Source: Eudorina sp. 2006-703-Eu-15 | Lineage: Eukaryota > Chlorophyta > Chlorophyceae > Chlamydomonadales > Volvocaceae | Direction of reading: 5' to 3' | Assembly (NCBI GenBank): GCA_003117195.1 | Contig: BDSI01000075.1 | Span: 348,867 to 412,866, forward strand | DNA: 64,000 bases | Shown: one piece after another, positions 1 through 13,074 of the stretch | Layout of the letters: every line of letters starts with the position of its first letter | Numbering within the stretch: the stretch's first letter is position 1 | Notes under the pieces: generated by a model | Told to the model about the DNA's origin: nothing | Seen by the model: only the letters and a program-made list of their open reading frames with translations | Databases searched by the model: none | Program-made: the position numbers and the translations under genes

Positions 1-1512
1 ACACGGAAAAGAGCGAGCTCGTACACCGGACTGGTTTTCTGTCGCGAGAGTTGCTGAACCAATACCACACCCCAAAGCCACACAGAGTAGAGCGCGAACA
101 TTTCCATTTTCGCTCAAAATGTTGGGGTAGAACTTCCTACTTAGGGTAGACCTTCTTGTCGAGTGTTTCGTCAACTTGCCAAATGGCCACAGATGTGCAT
201 CGCAGAGGGCATGGGCGCACCATCGAAGGGCTTTCCGTTGTCGCAGGTCAGTCGGGCAGTCGGCAGTCGGCACTATATTCGCCACAGGGCCGCGGCCTGC
301 ACAGACAGTTTCCTTTGCGCTACGTCACATACATCAATAGCTATGGTTATAATGAGTGGAAGATTGTTTCCTCTGTGCTTTGATAGGCGCGGCGCACCTC
401 TTACCGGCGGATGGAAAGAGCAACTCCCCGCAGCCAGCTTCGCTGCGGGGATCCTACCAGGTAACTATGGTACCATAAATTTACTTCTATATGATTATGC
501 CTGTCTCGGGACCGTTTTTGGTTGGCGTTGAATTGGCGAGGCTTACCTGTGCCAACCTCCTTGGTTCATTCACGCTCTGCAGCAATATGTGGGGGTCATC
601 TCAGCACCTGCAGATGCAGCATCGGGCCAGCTGACCGCTCGTCGCAAACCGGAGGGCTTCGGGCCAAAGCTCGTGCAGGGCGATTACACCTATACAACCT
701 CGCGGAAAAACCTCATGGTGAGCTTGTCACCTTATTGTCTGCGCCAGAGTGTTCCTATGGTCATCAATCATTACCATTTTGCTGGCCCAACCTTGTTAAC
801 TCCGTCGTAACGCCGCGACTCTTCGCGCGCAACCCCCCGCACCCACCCGTGCGGTATCTGCCCCGCGCACGCACACAAACAGACAACAACAACAACGACC
901 ACAAACCAAAAAGAAATTTAGGGTAACTCGTTCTACACCTGGTTTCTAACTAAATTTGCAAGTTTAGATCCGGTGAACCGGCCCCACTAGCGTTCGGAGC
1001 TCCGCGCTGCTGCGTGCAAACCTGCTGCTGTGCCTCGCGCTCACCGCACCAACGTGTCCGCCATCTCATCCCATCCCAATTCGCTGTCGCCGCCTCGCGG
1101 TATCGCCCCCAACGTGCCATTAACACCCCGTTCCACATGCGTGGGGCCAATCTCCGCAGCCACCGCGGCGCACGCCCTTCCCGGTCGCGGCGGTGCCCTG
1201 TGAACGCCATGGCCTCCGCCCACCTCGACCTGACCTCCCCCGCCCTCGACCTCCCCCGCCCTCCCCGTGTATTGGCTCCTGTGCCACGCATCGGTTCCCC
1301 AATCCTTACCCCGCCCTCCCCCGGGGATCTGCGCGCTTCTCCTTCGTCCCCACCCCACCCCACCCTGGGGCCCCACCTCGTGTTTCCCGGGCCCGCAGGT
1401 CTCCTCTCAGTTCGTCGGGGGCGGGTCCTTACAGCCTGGAGCCACCTCAGCCGCGCCCTCCGCCGTCCCCTCCACCACCTCCGTGGGCGCCCTCCGAGGC
1501 ACCATACCTGCC
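1..1512. other. 5' flank without a recognisable gene
   Basis: No open frame here resembles a known family and none joins convincingly into the gene that begins at 1513. The first 900 bases are less GC-rich than what follows. From about 1190 the sequence becomes C-rich on the plus strand, as expected of a promoter/5'UTR in this genome. The plus-strand frame used by the downstream gene is open back to about 1267 but has no ATG before 1513. Confidence 0.5.
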
Positions 1513-4504
1513 ATGGTACCCATGAACGCGGGGAATATCAACACGGCGGCGTGGAAGGCGTACGGCAGCCCCAGCGCCCGGAACCATTCACGACCGCCGC
1601 TGGCGCCGTCAGCTGGCGGAGGCGGCGGAGGTGGAGGCGGCGTTGCGGGCGCTGTCGGGGGCGCCGTCGCGAGCCCGGGGTGGGTCCCACCGCAGGGGGC
1701 ACGGAGTGAAGTGCATGTTTTTACTAACCCCCTCGGGGGGAAAGCAGAAGTGGCACTGGGGAGTTCAGGGCTCAGGCTGTTGTCACTGCGTGCTGTGCCG
1801 GGCTGAGGGTGTGCCTGTACGGCAGCATGCGGCGCGTCGGGAACACGCCAGAACGTCTGGATCCTGGAGCCAGCGACCCATCGAGTTTGGATCCGGATCT
1901 CAAATCCAGCGTCCTTCCGGCCTTCAGGTCCACGCATAGGCGGCATGAGCATGATGACATACGTACGACAGCTGTCCACGGGGCCCCTCCCTGTACCGAA
2001 CCGCCGCCCGGTAACTCCCTTGTCACCCTCCCGTGGGCCGCGTGTACGGATTATAATGAAGGCCACCCAGAACCGCCCAGGCCCGGATACTTACCATAAC
2101 CTGCGATTTATGCGCGCGCCGCCGCAGGCCCGCGAAACTGCCTCGCGTGGGCGGCTTCAAACCCCGGAGGCCACAGAGCGCCCCCGGCATGGGCGGGGGC
2201 AACGGTGGCGACCTGGGTCCCGCGATCGCAGCCATCGCCTCTACCGTGTCGATCGGCGCGGCGGCGCGGCGCGCCGGCAAGGTGCCTGACACGGTGGACG
2301 TGGGCGTGCTGGCCGTGGAGCATGTGGATCCCATCCGGGCCGGCAGGACGGACTCGGGCAAGATCATGTTTGAGCACACGCTGCCCACTGACCCCTACGC
2401 CAAGTATATGTGGGAGGAGCAGGCGCGGAAAGCCCGGGCCAACATGTCCCGACACATCGCCGCCATGGCGGCGGCGGCGGCCGTCAACGGCGGAAACGCC
2501 TTCCAGCACGGCGGCGGCAGCGGGTATTCGTCGACGGCGGCCGCCGGGGCGGCGTTCGCCGCCTCCGCCACGGGCGGCAGCGGCGGCGGCGGGAGTCGGC
2601 CCGGCTCCGCGGTGCGTGGCGGCGTCAGCGGTACGGCACAGTCGCCGTCGGCGGGGCCGACGGTGACGGGCGCGGCGGCGCTAGCTGGAGCCGCGGGGTC
2701 ACGGCCGCGGTTCTGTTCGACGCCTCTGGCGGACGTGGCACGGCAGGGAACGGATTACAAGCCGCCGACGGTGCTGGGTTTCGCGGCGCCGGACCTCACG
2801 GAGGATGGGACTATGCCGGGGCCGGGGGACCCTCGGTGGGCTTACACACGGATGGGCCGCACTCAGATCGAACGGCTCCAGAACTCGCTGAAGATGGTGT
2901 CCGTCGCGCCGTCGCGCGCCAACGCACGACCGGCGTCCGCGCCGGCGTTGGGCGGCGCCGGCGGCGCCGCCGGCGCCACCGGCACTTACGTCGCCAGCGG
3001 TCTCGGCGGCGGGCAATCCGCCGGCGTCGGCATCGGTGTCGGTACGGATAACAGCCTCGGCGGCGTCGGCGTCAGCACCGGCGTCGGCAGCCCCGAGCGC
3101 AGTCTCGCGCGCGCGGAGCTGTCCGTACTGGATCCATTTTCGGATCCGACGCAGGGCGGCACCGCCGCCGCAGTCGCCGTCGCCGCCGGCGCGGGCGGCA
3201 GCCCCCTTGCTGCGCAGCGCTCGAGTCCGATGCGGTCGGGGTCGGGGAGCGGCGCGATGCGGGCGGGGTCCAACTCCGGGTTGGTGAGGCCGGGGTCGGC
3301 GGGGCTCATCCGCCCAGCCTCTGCGAGCTATGGTCGTACAGGCGCCCTCTCAGGCAACTTGGCGCGCTCGTCCTCCCACGGACTCGGCTTGCCGCGGCCC
3401 GGCTCCGCGGGCCTTATACGACCCACTTCCGCGAGCGCCTCCGGCGCCGCCGCCATGCTTGGCGTCGGGTCCTCCGCCGCCAACTTGGCGGCGGCGATGC
3501 TGGCGGAGGCGTCGGGCTCGCCGGCGGTGCCGCCGGTGCGCGGCGCGTCGGCGGGTCGTACACGCGAGGCGGCTCCCAACCCACGGGTCGATCTTCGGAT
3601 GTACCTGGCGGAGGCGGAGGCCGACGCGGAGGAGGACGACGAAGGTACGGAGATGCTGCCGGTGGGCGACTTGTACGACGGTGGCATGGCCGGGGCTGCC
3701 GTACCTGGCGGAGGCGTGCTGGTGGGCGCCGACGGTCTGCCGGTGCCGGCGGCGGTTCTGCAGAGCATGCCCGTGCCAGCCGACCAGCTTGCGGCGAGGC
3801 TGGCGGAGATGGTGGCGGCGGTGGCGGTGGTGGCGGCGCAGAAGCAGATCGACGGGGACGAGCACCAACCGCGTGTACGGATCGAGGAGACGGACGACGA
3901 CGGAAGGGATCTGAATCTGGATCTGGCGGCGGAGAAACCAGTCAACTCGGTTCCGGAGCCCGACTTCGCTGTCGGCCGTGACTCGGTGCCGCCGGCGCCG
4001 TCTGTGGAGTCGCCGGTGGCGCCGGCGCCGTCGCTGCAGACTCGCTTCAGTCGTCCCGAAGGCGACGACGCGCTGTTGGCGTTACACGGGTCTTCCAACT
4101 TTGGCGCGCGGCGGTCGGGAAGCCACTCCGGGGTGGGAGAGTACGGCAGGATGTCAGCGCTGTACGACAACGAAGGCGGGGTCGGCGAGTGGGACAGCGG
4201 CTCAGCGCCGCCGCCGATGGAGCAGCCGCTTGGGCTGGGTGTCGGGCTTGGGCCGCGGCCTGGCAAAGGGCCCTTGGGATCTGGATCTGGGTCGTCTGGA
4301 TTTGGATCTGGATCTGGATCCGGAGCCGGACGGCCGACTTCGGCGCGGCCAATGTCAGCCCGGCCAACCTCAGCGCGGCCCACATCGGCGATGCCGGTCC
4401 GCCGCAGTGGCAGCCCGGTGCGTGGCCTGGGGGAGGGCGGGCTGGACGGCGGCATGGACGTCATCATGGAGCAGTCGGAGGGGACACTGGGGGAAGACTG
4501 TTGA
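1513..4504 (+). CDS. Gly/Ala/Ser-rich protein with RPxSA motifs (unknown function)
   Basis: Two-exon model: 1513-1679 and 2128-4504, 847 residues. The donor is GTGGGT at 1680 and the acceptor is CAG at 2125-2127; the phase-2 end of exon 1 is completed by the first base of exon 2. The ATG lies in a CCATGG context. The N-terminus (MVPMNAGNINTAAW) and a stretch around residues 80-130 (DPYAKYMWEEQARKARAN) look structured. The rest is low-complexity Gly/Ala/Ser sequence dotted with RPGSA, RPASA and RPTSA motifs, four of them consecutive near the C-terminus. An acidic patch (about 12 of 16 residues D/E) lies in the middle third. No signal peptide, membrane segment or enzyme motif is visible. I do not recognise the family. 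RPxSA motifs are basic/serine patches that could be phosphosites or cytoskeletal contacts, which is inference only. Confidence 0.72.
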
Positions 4505-4596
4505 CGGTTGGTCGATTGCCGTACACGCACGGGCTTGACTCTGGGGGGCCCAAGCCCGCTGCAGGCGCCAAAGAAGTCGTTGGACACCAAAAACGC

Positions 4597-4601
4597 TGTA
4601 A
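4597..4601 (+). terminator. TGTAA polyadenylation signal of the RPxSA gene
   Basis: TGTAA, the usual chlorophyte poly(A) signal, lies 92 bases after the stop codon at 4502-4504. This supports the plus-strand model and a short 3'UTR. Confidence 0.55.
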
Positions 4602-7600
4602 GTACCGGAGCGCTAACCACCTTCAGCACACCATCAGGCGGCTGCGCAGGATGCGCCCTATCTCGCTGTCAAACTGGAAGAGCTCCGCTCTGTCGCTGGT
4701 GGCGTCCGCGGGATGAACAGTGCCTGGGCAGCAAAAGCGATGGAGATTACCGCGGCTGTGGGGTGCGCTGCGGTGCGGCGCCGGTGCCGCACATTTTCGA
4801 ACGGAGTTGTAGTACGTACGGACATGTACCATGTACGATGTACGGCCCACACACGGGGCTGTTGTCGGACCTTCAGAGCGCTTCCACCTGCACAGCGGGT
4901 CTCTTGCGCGCTCCCACGTCATGCGTGTGCTTATGTGAGCGTGACATGGCTGCGGCCGCCAGTTCGTCTGCACAGCTCCGGCCTGTCAGGCTGCATTGGC
5001 TGCATTGGCGCGGCTGTGGCACTGGTGCTGCCCCAGGGGCTCAAAGCCTGCTGGAGCTCGGATCGGATCGGGTCGGGTACGGCATCGCCGTGGGAGTTTT
5101 CAGCTGTGCAGGCAATGTCGGAGTCGGAAGGTGTGTGGGAGCTGTGGGCGATGGGGAGTGCGCGCTCCGCATTTTGGGACCCCAAAACCCAAAACCCCAG
5201 CGGACCCGTGTGGGGCTCTCTGTGTGTGTCAGAGGTCACCGGAGGGAGAACAGCCGGGTCGACGAGGCGCACACTGGTTGGTTCCGGAGCCATGACATGC
5301 AGGCCGGCGAAAACAGCCTCACGGTTCGCGACGGGCTCGCGCAGGATGCCGGCTGTAGTGGGCAAACCGGAGGCGAGCTGTATGCAGCAGTGTGGGTTTC
5401 AGTATTTGCGGGAAAAAACTCGTCCGCCGCGGCCACCTCCCCGGGTCCTCAGGCTGTCATCTTGGTGGTGCCGGCATATGCTTGGGGGGATGGGGGGTTA
5501 GGCTGGTCATGGGGCCGGAGAGGCGGAGTGTTTTCCCTCGTGGCAGGACGCGCCGGCGTGACGTGACGTGCGGGGAGGGGGGTTGCCGCGCGCTGACGTT
5601 GCTGACGTGTGGATCTCACTTGCGAGCGCCGTCCCGGAGGGCGTCCTCCGGCAGCGGCTGTTGGGGTCCGCGAGATGTGCTCCGTGCTGCCTCTATGTGC
5701 GGGTGGTGACTGAGCCGCGAGACAGGAAGCCTCGTGTGAAGGCGCGCGTGCAGAACTGCCTGCAGACGGTCTTGTGCGTTTGGATGGGAGCATGTCGCGG
5801 CAAGCAAGCATTGCAGCAGGTGCGTGTCACTTGCCTCCTGATTCGCGGATTGGCATATCGCGCATGCATTCGAAATGTTTGTGGGTCCACACTTTTTGGA
5901 CTGCATCGGGACACGGACGGGCGACTGGAGACGAACGGGCGATCGGAGGATCGCTCCGGAACCCTCCGAGCCCAGCACAATGTGGGGGTGCTGCCTCCAC
6001 TGGGAAGGCGTGTCCTTCACCATGATCCGGTCTGGGGGAAAGACGGCGGGGGCTGGATCAGGTGGGTGGGCGGTTGGGGGAGGGGGCATGAGTGGTCCGA
6101 GGAGTACCAAGCATTTGTGGCCTGAGGGTTGACTCCGCCACCCCGTACGGAGATCTTTATTTCCCGACATCGCAGCATCGGTACGGAGATGTACGGCAAA
6201 GTACGCCTGGGGGTCTATTGGAGCATTGATCGGCCGCGGGGGCTACACCAACGCGCGGCTTCCGAGTTGACGGGTGGCGTGTGCACTTTGGCAGAATCGG
6301 GGGCGCGAGCAAATGGAGGTGTCAACAGCGTGACGTGTTTTTGTGTGGGTGTGTGGGTGTCAGAGAACTGAGCTGCGTGCGTGTGTGTGAGTATCAGGTG
6401 TGGGGGCGGTGAGTAGGCGCACTGAGTTGTGAGTTGCGGTTGCGGCGTTGTTGCGTTTGCCGTGGTACGGCGCGGCAGGGGAGGCGACAGGGAGGGAGGT
6501 TCGGGGCGAGGGACGCGGCGGCCTGGGGTGTGAGGTGGCTGCTTTGGGGGGCGGGCCGTTGTCCTGCCTCCGTGTGGGCGCGTGGCCAGTGGGATAAGGC
6601 GGCGACAAGAACAATCAAATGCGGACCAGCCACAAGCCCACAACAGGGCCCGACGAGTATACGTCGCGGCCCGTTCAGGGGGCGAGGATGTTCCCTGGAA
6701 AGACAGGTGGGCTTGCCGACGCCGCGTGGAAGTGGAGGGGTTGAAGGGGAGGGCAAGGTTGGCCGCGGAGGGGGAGGGGGAGGGAGAGGGCCCAATCCCT
6801 GTGTCTGTTGGGGGCCGATGGAGGGCGGGGTCTCTGGCTTTCACAATGTTGATCGCCACACGAAGAGGGGTTTGACTGATAGCAATTTGATGTTCCGGCT
6901 TGATCTGTGTTCCGGCTTGGAAAAAAACAAGCGACCGACGGGAACGAAGCAGGTTGTGTGTGTGGGGGGGTGGGGGGATGAGGAGGGTGTTGCAGTGACT
7001 GCAGGGAGGTGCCGCCGAGGGAGGTTGAGCCGCGGGTTGGGTTTCACATGCAGGAAGGCTGGCAGAGATCGTGTTATGGAGGCAGCGTTGGTTCGCGAAT
7101 GGATGACGGTGAGACCGGAGCACGAACTCTATGCGGGCTGTTGCCGACACGCACGTTCGGCAAAACATTGCAGTCTTGTGATACCCTCAAAGATGTAATC
7201 GATGGTTGATTGTGCGCAGCACCCGTGGCAGCTTGGTCAGGGTTGACTCGTTGACAGACGCGGTCGAAGTGACTGTAGTCAATCCGGGTGTGGGAAGCAC
7301 GATCAGAGCGTCCCTGCCAATGGAGATTCGTTTTTGACAAAATGACATGAGCATGGTTGGGCCCCGAACTTGCTCTAGAAGCAAGCGCGCGCCCATGGGT
7401 ACGAAAATTGGGACACACTTATGTATTGGCTGCCTAAATTCATCACTCAGTTTCATCAGCTCCAAGTCTCAATACATCTGCTGCAGTCAGTGGTATTGTG
7501 CCTTAATTCTGCTGCAGCAAGAGACCCGTTTAGCAACGTGTTCGACAGACGTTTACTCTTCCGTTCGTACGATGTCTCCACAAGCACAGCACTTCCGAAG

Positions 7601-7757
7601 GCGCCTATATCCATAATTATGATAGTTTTCCTGGCAATCATACATACTTGAGAGTTCCCGTCCTCACCATCAGTCTTGGCAGTCTCGATCGATGCAGCTG
7701 CTAGCAAGAGCAAATGTCGGTGACTGCACAGGACAAGAAATATACAGAAAAGTTGCC
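4602..7757. other. Intergenic region, no supported gene
   Basis: About 3.1 kb between two plus-strand genes. The frames present are short or are low-complexity shadows of G-rich sequence (for example G runs at 6756-6790). No family is recognisable on either strand. From about 7330 the sequence turns more AT-rich and probably holds the promoter and 5'UTR of the transporter gene whose predicted ATG is at 7758. Confidence 0.5.
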
Positions 7758-10700
7758 ATGGCAGCAAGTCCTGAGCCTAAGGTAAGAGTTGCGACCGGAA
7801 TGTTGATTTGAAGTGCACACAGAAAACCTGGTCCATACCAGACATAACTCATATAATTGTTGCTTACATTTTGCGCGCTGTGAAGTTTGTGGCTCACTGG
7901 CAGTACCCGGCTTTAAGAGTACCTGGTGTGTTGCGCCGCACGACGTGGTCCACTCATGGGAAGTCTGGACCCTGCCATCCGTCTAATAACCCCCCCGTCA
8001 ACGCCGCACCTTGCAAACCTTACAACTCACCCCCCCCTTTCAAACTCCCCGCACCAGCTCCGCCAACTTCAGTCAGGCCGTCATGTTGACCACCCCCTTC
8101 ACCATCGGTGTCTTCATGGTCCGAGACTTCCTGGCCGCCAAACAGGGTGGCAGTGTAGAAGCGGTCGATGAGCAGCTAGTCGGGCAACTGACGGGGCTAC
8201 TGGTGAGATCATGGTCTCTATTTGTACGGCAGGCAGTGCTGCCAGTTATGTTGTCTGTCTCTGCACGTCGTCACACAGTTGGTACCTTGACAACCTCGCA
8301 TGTGCCGTACATATTCCAACCCCAGGCGGGCATCTTCTCCTTCTCCTCCTTCCTCACCGCCTACGCCTGGGGCTGCGCGTCAAACTACATCGGGCGCAAG
8401 GTACGTCGCACACCCCTGCTCCGGATGCAAATCCGCCGGCCCGCCTGCCTGGTTCCGGTCACATAGCTATCTGGTTTGTTTGATGGGAACCCAAATCTCC
8501 CTCCCTCCCCGCCTCACACACGGTGCCTTTCACCCCTTCGTCCCCCTCAGCCCGTCATCGCCATTGGGAACTTCGTGTCATTTGTCAGCATCCTTTGGTT
8601 CGGTCTGTCGGGCAGCTACGGCACCGCGCTGGCGGCCAGGGCCTTCGGCGGCTTCCTCAACGGAATTCTGGGGGCTTGGAAATGCATGATCGGTGAGAAT
8701 TGGCCGCTTTACATCGCTGCATATGCTGCACACGTACAGTGGTAGAATGCGACCCGGTTCCCCCAACACCAATGCGATCCAAGCCTGACCCATATGGACC
8801 TCCCCCGTTGCCCAACCGGCCCCGCAGGCGAGTCCACGGCAGTGCTGCTCCAGGGCAAGTTCTTCGGCTACATGAGCTTGGCGTGGGGGCTGGGCTGCAT
8901 CACGGGACCCGCCCTTGGGGGCGCTCTGTCCAGGCCGTGCAGCCGGGCGCCGCACCTGGTGCTGTGCGGGGAGCACGGACTGCTGAAGAGGAGGTAGCTA
9001 CGAGTAGCTGGGGGTTAGCAGGGCGGGCAGCTGGGAGGAGCGGGCCGGGCGGCTGGGAGGGGCAGGGCGGGTATCTAGGAGGGGCAGGGCGGGTAGCTAG
9101 GAGGGGCAGGGCGGGTAATTGGGAGGGGCGGGGCGGGGAGCTGGGACCCGGGGGCTCATGGACACGGGTGGGCCCCCATGTGCGCGCGACCGCGGGGAGC
9201 TGGGGACCCATGCGGTGTGTGCTGTGATTGTACGACCAGCGCAGTTTTGCGATTTGGGTCGAGATAGCTTCTCACTCCTGGAAGGGCGGTGACGAGAGGC
9301 CACCGTCCTGCGCCGAGCGTGCGCGCCTTGATCTCTTGGTCTTTGCTCCCGCTCGTCGCTCACCGCCCTCCGCTCTCCATACTCCATCCTCTTCAGGCCT
9401 TACTTCCTTCCCTGCGCGGTGGGCAGCCTCACCATTCTGGCCGCCTTCCTGCTGTCGGTGCTGCTGCTGGAGGAGACCCTGCCCGCGGCCATGCAAGCCA
9501 AGGGGCTGGGGGCGGTCATCCGGCGGAGGGTGAGGCGGCGGCGGAGGGAGAGGCGCAGGCTGCTGAAACATTCGCAGCAGCAGGGAATCCGCGGCGACGG
9601 AGAGGAGGCGGACGCCGAGTCGGACGCGAGCGCCGAGACCAGCGCTCGGGAAGGCCTGGAAGTGCAGCTATCTGACGCCTTGGAGTTAGATGAACTCAAA
9701 CACAAGATGTCGCGAAGGTGGCGACGGCGTGGACGGCGGCGGCAGCAGCAGCAGCAATCGACGCCTGAGGCCTCACCGGCGGCGGCCTCACGATGTGCAC
9801 TCGGCAGCAACGGCGACGCAGACGGGGAACTGGACGCGGAGGTAAGCGGCGGCAGCCGCTTGGAGCGAGCCGCCCTGCTGCCAGGCGCGGCTGAGGCACG
9901 ATCTGATGCGCTCCCTCGAGCGCTGGATCGCGCGCCCACCCACCACCACCACCACAGGTCTTCTGTACATCTGAAAGCACCTGAGCACTACGGCATCTCG
10001 CTCCGTCGCCTCGTGCTTGGGGGTGGTAGGGCCCCCGCCCGGCCCGGACTGCCCCCCGACGTGGAATCTAACGCCAGCTTCAGCACGGTTTCGGAGTTTT
10101 CGGACAGCGAGGCGAGCACCGACCCATGGGACGATACCGACGCAGAGCACGGGCGTGGCGGACGCGGTGGCGGCGCCGGTGCTGGCGAGTCCCCGGACCG
10201 GACGCCCTCCGTGACGCGGCTGGAGGGCCTGCTGCGCCTGGCCTCCCGCACCTACATCGATTTCAACCCCTTCCGCCGCAACGGGTCACTGCGAGGCCGG
10301 CGGGAGGGATCCAACCCGCCGCAGGCAGCACCGGAAAGGCCGCCGCCGCGAGTTTCGGCCGAGCCTACGACCGCAAGCGTCGCACTCGCCGTCAGATGTC
10401 CGCCAGCAACAGCAGTAGGGGCCCAAACCGGTGGCGGGCACGGATGTGTGGAGGGCAGACCAGGAGGAGGTGTCACGACGGCGGCGAGCGGCACCATGCA
10501 TGATGGCGGCGAGCGGGGCTGCGGCCGAGTCCGTGACGGCCACGGGCTGGGCGGGGACACCTGGGACGGCAGCCACGGCTGCGAGGACTGGGACAACGAC
10601 CGGGGCGACACGCCGAGGGAGCCGGGGGCCGGCGGTGGCGGCGGAGGCGGCGGAAACGGTGCCAAGGACAAGCGCGCCTTGGATTTGGTTGGGGCGGATC

Positions 10701-13074
10701 GCCTTGCTTTGCATCCCGCCGACGGCGAGTCACAGCAGTCGCGTTCCGGACGTGGCGGTTGTGGCAGTGGCGGCGGCGGCGGCTGCAGGGACGGGGCGCC
10801 GCGTTGGGAGTCCAGCACCAGCAGGGCGGGAGCAGGCAGCAGCAGCGGTGCGCCGGGCCGGGTGGCTGACGGGGCGGCCGCTGAGGTCGCTGCGACAGCG
10901 CCCCTGCCGCGCGGGAGTAGTACACGCCAGCTGGCGGAATCGCCGGGTGCAGCGGGGGTGGAAGGCCAAGTCATACAGGATCCGGAGCGGACCCCGCTGC
11001 TGCAGCCGACACCCACCGCTTCCCCTAGAGCCCGAGATGGCGAACCCCAGGAGGAGGAGCACTGTGGGCAAATCCACCGAGTCGTTGAGCGGCACCCTGG
11101 GGACCACGACCAGGGTGCTTGTGCCGGTTGTGGCAGCGGGGACGGCGGCCTGGGAGATGGCGGGGGCAGTGGCGGAGGCGAAGACAGCAGCGCCCTGGAG
11201 CAGAGGGTCTCGCACCCGGCGCAACCTGGCAGCCTGCACGGCAGCGCTGCCGAGCTTTGGGGCGCGTGGGAGGGGGGAGCTGGTGGAACCGGGGACCAGG
11301 CGCGTGACCGAGGCGGCAGAGCCGGGCGTGCGGGGGCTGCGGCGGAGATGGAGGGTGGCCCGGAGACAGCCTCCGGCGCTGCCGCCGCGGTGGACGACTG
11401 CGATCCTGCGGGCGGTCAGAGTCCGCGGCGGCTGGAGAAGGGGGAGGAGCTAGGTGGCGGGGACGCCGTGGTAGAGGTGCTGCGGGACGTCGCCGGAGGG
11501 GGAGAGGAGCGGGCGCAAGCGCGGCCGTGGTACCGCTGCCGCGAGGTGCGCAACGGACGGGCTTGAGACCAGCCAGGGGCCGGGAAGGCGGTCCCCTTCG
11601 GAGAACCCAGAGATGCGTCTGCTTCTCGGCAACGAGCAGTGTGCGCCCCTGACAGTGCACACAAACGTTAGGCGGACATACCGTATTCTCCTGGGACCGT
11701 TCTCGATCGTCCCGCTCTATAATGCCCATAACGCTGCGTGTCGGCCTGTCGAGCGCGCCAATCCGCCTCGGCAACACCGCGGCAGGTTCAGCACCGCCGC
11801 GTTGACCCCGGCGACCCTCGTCCCTCCCTCCCTCCCTCCCGGGCGCAGGTCGTCCTCACAATCCTGGGCTACGGCGCCGTGGCCCTCATCTTCTGTGCGC
11901 TAGATGAGGTGTTCCCGATATACGCGTCCGCGCCGCTGGTCTCGGGCGGTCTGGGCATGCGCGAGGAGCAGCTGGCGCCGCCGCTCATGTTCTTCGGCAT
12001 CATTCTGATGCCGTACAGTTTGTACGTCTACCCGCCGCTGCAGCGCCACGTGGGCACGCTGCGGCTGACGATGGTGGGGCTGGCGGTGGCGTTCCTGACG
12101 TGCTTCATGCTGCCGCTGGTGGCGGATGTGCGGCCGGCCAGCTTCGTGGGCGCCCAGGTGAGGGACCTGATGGCGCTCGGGTACAGATCGGGCCTTGCAG
12201 GGAAAATGTCGATAGATGGGGTGTCGATAGATGGGGAAGGCATGCCGGGTCGGCACTGCATGAAAGGCCGCGTCCGTCCGTCCGTCCCTATGTTCGTCCG
12301 TCCTCGGAAGGCCGACGCGCGGTGTAGCTGGTTCCCGCAGGGAAAATATTGTCGTGTCTGGGAGCTGCGGATCAGCGGTTGGCCGCACCGGCTGTTGGGT
12401 CGCGCATACGACAAAGTAGATGTACGGTCGTTCATTGTGGACGGGATATCTTAGGACCTCGCACGCACAGCACGTTGCAACACAGGGATGGCTGCAGCCC
12501 CGCATCCCGCGTAGCTCAGATCTGGTCGCCCCGGGGGAGACTCGGGTCCCGTGTGCGGGATTGCGCCCCAGGGGCCCGGGCGGGGATGCGCCCGAGGGCC
12601 CGGGCGGACAGGGGAGGACGAAGGGCCGCCCGCGACGGCGGGACCTGGCCCGCAGGCCGGCCGGCCGAGCATCGAACGCTGTCGTTGTCCATTTCCATTC
12701 TGACTCCAGCTGCGGGGCAGTGTACGGTATGACCTCAGCATGTCCTTAACACGCCCGGCGTGTGTTTTCTGCAGGTGCTTTTGTACGGCACCATGGTTGC
12801 CAAGGCTTTTGCGCAGTGCAGCGCCTTCACGGGCTCCATCATCGCGGTAAACGCCGCCCCCGCCCCGGAGCAGCTGGGGGCGGTGAACGGGGTGGGGCAG
12901 ACCCTGGCGGCGCTGGTGCGCGGAGTGGGCCCGGCGCTGGGCGGAGTGCTGTGGTCCGTGTCCCTGGGGCTGCACTCCGCCGGCCAGCAGTTCCTCACAT
13001 TTGCCATGATCGCGGGGGTCGCGGCGGCCACGTGCGGGCTGTACGCGTTCGTGAGGCTGCCTGGGATGAGGTGA
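7758..13074 (+). CDS. Major facilitator superfamily transporter, ZIFL/DHA1-like, with giant central loop
   Basis: Eight-exon model: 7758-7781, 8077-8202, 8326-8400, 8551-8692, 8828-8993, 9397-11545, 11849-12157, 12775-13074; 1096 residues, all phases consistent. MFS signatures include FMVRDF after TM1, the TM2-3 loop NYIGRKPV, RAFGGFLNGILG in TM4, and GYMSLAWGLGCITGPALGG in TM5. After TM6 (VGSLTILAAFLLSVLLLEE) comes a loop of about 690 Gly/Ser/Arg-rich residues. The second half resumes at VVLTILGYGAVALIFCAL, and the last exon holds the final two helices, ending LPGMR. The pattern fits ZIFL-type plant/algal transporters, which move zinc-chelator, organic anion or drug substrates by proton exchange; the substrate here cannot be read from sequence. 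The first exon (MAASPEPK) is the least certain, because TM1 would then start almost at the N-terminus. Confidence 0.82.
9030..9145. repeat. G-rich minisatellite in transporter intron 5
   Basis: About five degenerate units of roughly 22 bp with core GGAGGGGCAGGGCGGGTA. They lie wholly inside the intron 8994-9396. The runs of three to four G on the sense strand could form G-quadruplexes in the pre-mRNA. Confidence 0.7.

Noticed and set aside
3328..4629. 433-codon minus-strand frame
   Set aside because: It is the antisense shadow of the RPxSA gene. GC-rich codons keep the reverse frame open, and it has no family resemblance.
6215..7168. 317-codon minus-strand frame
   Set aside because: Low-complexity Pro/Arg/Thr composition from G-rich plus-strand DNA, with no motif, no splice context and no poly(A) signal.
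10431..11453. 340-codon plus-strand frame within the transporter's long exon
   Set aside because: It is a +1 shadow of the loop-coding frame that continues from TM6.
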